Assembly: GCF_000332115.1 (NCBI RefSeq)
Contig: NC_020156.1
Location: 1,612,001 to 1,676,000 of the forward strand
DNA from: Nonlabens dokdonensis DSW-6
GTDB taxonomy: Bacteria; Bacteroidota; Bacteroidia; Flavobacteriales; Flavobacteriaceae
Direction of reading: 5' to 3'
DNA: 64,000 bases
Under the pieces are notes generated by a model. It worked only from the letters and a program-made list of their open reading frames with translations. It was not told the DNA's origin and did no database searches. Positions 62,872 through 64,000 of this stretch are shown piece by piece; positions within the stretch are counted from its first letter, which is position 1; every line of letters starts with the position of its first letter. The position numbers and the translations under genes are program-made.

Positions 62872-63516
62872 ATGACTCTTTTAAAAAACTTTAGTTTACT
62901 TCTTTTAGTATTCATAACAAGCTCCTGTTTAGGCGACAAAAAAGCTATTGATGTAGAAGAAATAGGAAACACCTCTTTTATCAACAATGACTTTAAAGGA
63001 AATAAAGTCAATTATTCAAAAGGAATGAGCGCCTGCGATCAACTTAATGCTGCTGCTATTGCACGTATTTATAACGTGTCTGAATCACTAGTTCATGTAG
63101 AAGATCCGACAAAATCAGATCGTTATGATAAAAACTTAGAGCCAGCGTGTATGTTTTTTATTGAATCTGGAGCGTCTGATTTTGAATGGCTTAGAGGTGG
63201 GATTTCAATAAACAGAGAGGTAGGAGCAAATGAGATGATGGGCGATATTGCCGAGGCTGCTGGTAATGGCGAAAATTGGGAAGAAGCATGGAGCTTAAAA
63301 AAATCGATTTCTAAATCTTCTGAATGGATTCCCAACTTAGGAAAGGCAGCACTTTGGAACGAGAGAAAAAAAATGCTAGAAATCAAAATGGAAGGTTACA
63401 CCATAGTGATCAATCCATTAAAAAACATCTTGAATAAAACAGAAGTAGCTAAAAATAGAGACTATAAAAAAGTGGCTTTAGAAATGGCAAAGGCATCTGG
63501 TTTTATCAATGACTAA
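62872..63516 (+). CDS. Lipoprotein of unknown function
   Basis: A 214-residue protein with lipobox S-S-C19 then LGDKK. Mature residues include ACDQLNAAAIARIYNVSESLVHV and a region with Gly, Asn and Glu (AAGNGENWEEAW). No domain recognised. It starts 7 nt after the type IX protein gene. The next gene's signal ends in the same SCLGDxK motif, suggesting a shared origin or at least a shared export signal. Confidence 0.7.
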   Translation: MTLLKNFSLLLLVFITSSCLGDKKAIDVEEIGNTSFINNDFKGNKVNYSKGMSACDQLNAAAIARIYNVSESLVHVEDPTKSDRYDKNLEPACMFFIESGASDFEWLRGGISINREVGANEMMGDIAEAAGNGENWEEAWSLKKSISKSSEWIPNLGKAALWNERKKMLEIKMEGYTIVINPLKNILNKTEVAKNRDYKKVALEMAKASGFIND

Positions 63517-63546
63517 CATTTTTATGGAGAGTAAGGGGTTTGTTTT

Positions 63547-63572
63547 GGTCTCGCTTTCGCGAAAGCGAGACC
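63547..63572. repeat. Dispersed palindrome copy 16, extended to 26 bp
   Basis: The core 16-mer at 63552-63567 is flanked by ggtct and agacc, giving a perfect 26-bp inverted repeat between the two lipoprotein genes. Confidence 0.95.
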
Positions 63573-63619
63573 TCTATGAACATTGGTACACATAATAAAA
63601 ACACAAAATTGAATCAAAA

Positions 63620-64000
63620 ATGAAACAGTTAAATAAAGTTCTTCTAGTAATTCTTTTGATAGGCTGTACTTCTTGTTTGGGAGATCAAAAAAGTAACGCT
63701 ATAGAAAATTCTGAAGATGAATACGAACAGTTACAAAAAACTCTGGCTTTACAAGAAGCAGAGGCAGAAAAAATTACTGAATGTCTTTGTAATGATTTCC
63801 CTACTGATCTTATAATGAAATATAATACAGACGCTAAACGTGTTGAAATAGAACGCGTAGAACTTGTTCCTGAAAAATTAGCGCATTGTAAAATAAAACT
63901 GTTTTATGGCGATAAGGAATATGAATATTGGGAAGGTCAAGTGAGCGCTTGGGTTCCTAAAACAGATCAACCATTTTTTCAATACAATCCAGAAAGGAAT
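63620..64000 (+). CDS. Lipoprotein, 3' end beyond the window
   Basis: An open frame of 127 codons starting at the ATG at 63620 and running off the window. Signal residues MKQLNKVLLVILLIGCTSC carry two possible lipobox cysteines (positions 16 and 19), the second followed by LGDQK as in the preceding gene. The mature part is Glu/Lys-rich with a cysteine pair (ECLCNDF) and YWEGQVSAWVPKTDQ. No domain recognised. Confidence 0.7.
   Translation, partial: MKQLNKVLLVILLIGCTSCLGDQKSNAIENSEDEYEQLQKTLALQEAEAEKITECLCNDFPTDLIMKYNTDAKRVEIERVELVPEKLAHCKIKLFYGDKEYEYWEGQVSAWVPKTDQPFFQYNPERN

Overview
The window looks like chromosomal DNA of a marine-type member of the Flavobacteriaceae (Bacteroidota), most like the Nonlabens/Dokdonia group. 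This is inferred from gene content: SusC/SusD pair, GLPGLI protein, type IX secretion C-terminal domain, DUF4292/DUF4301/DUF4412/DUF6624 families, a fumarate-reductase-like succinate dehydrogenase, low GC, starts without Shine-Dalgarno sites and TAnnTTTG promoter boxes. No rRNA, tRNA, CRISPR array, insertion sequence or phage gene was recognised. The most unusual structural feature is a dispersed perfect palindrome, cgctttcgcgaaagcg, present in 16 exact copies plus two variants, about one per 3.6 kb, both between and inside genes.

Layout. 0-8 kb: GLPGLI protein, TonB-dependent receptor, then a signal-peptide-bearing PEP-utilising/dikinase-like protein overlapping an SxxK serine hydrolase. 8-12 kb (minus): a second SxxK serine hydrolase and a nucleotide-transporter-like membrane protein fused to HEAT repeats. 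12-18 kb: hemW, an Asp/Asn hydroxylase-like protein, a DUF6624 lipoprotein, a 34-residue membrane peptide, an M24 aminopeptidase, a nitrilase-fold amidase and small minus-strand genes. 18-25 kb: ahcY, then a tight plus-strand run: phosphopantetheinyl transferase, GGGP synthase, YkoF-like protein, PnuC transporter, NadR-type kinase, DUF4301 protein, arfB, and a gene interrupted by one stop codon. 25-28 kb: lipoprotein asparaginase, exonuclease III, rsmI. 28-33.5 kb (minus): an envelope acylation cluster of MBOAT acyltransferase, two SGNH hydrolases (one with LysM) and an uncharacterised secreted protein with a clan CD protease-like His/Cys pattern.

33.8-41 kb: a polysaccharide-utilisation-like operon (susC, susD, two surface glycan-binding-type lipoproteins) with no degradative enzyme in the window. 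41-45 kb: sdhCAB with a consensus promoter and a terminator. 44.7-54.7 kb: methionine aminotransferase, two lipoproteins, then an envelope block: flippase, dut, TPR protein, sugar nucleotidyltransferase, TPR protein, DUF4292 lipoprotein and EnvC-like murein hydrolase activator. 54.9-64 kb: an ECF sigma factor with a TPR-bearing putative anti-sigma protein (minus), divergent from a DUF4412 protein, a 1679-residue type IX-secreted repeat protein and two lipoproteins, the last cut by the window end.

Much of the window serves the cell envelope: outer-membrane uptake, envelope polymer acylation, murein hydrolase control and surface display. Housekeeping genes are interspersed. Coordinates were read by hand from the numbered sequence; family assignments rest on motifs, not on database searches.
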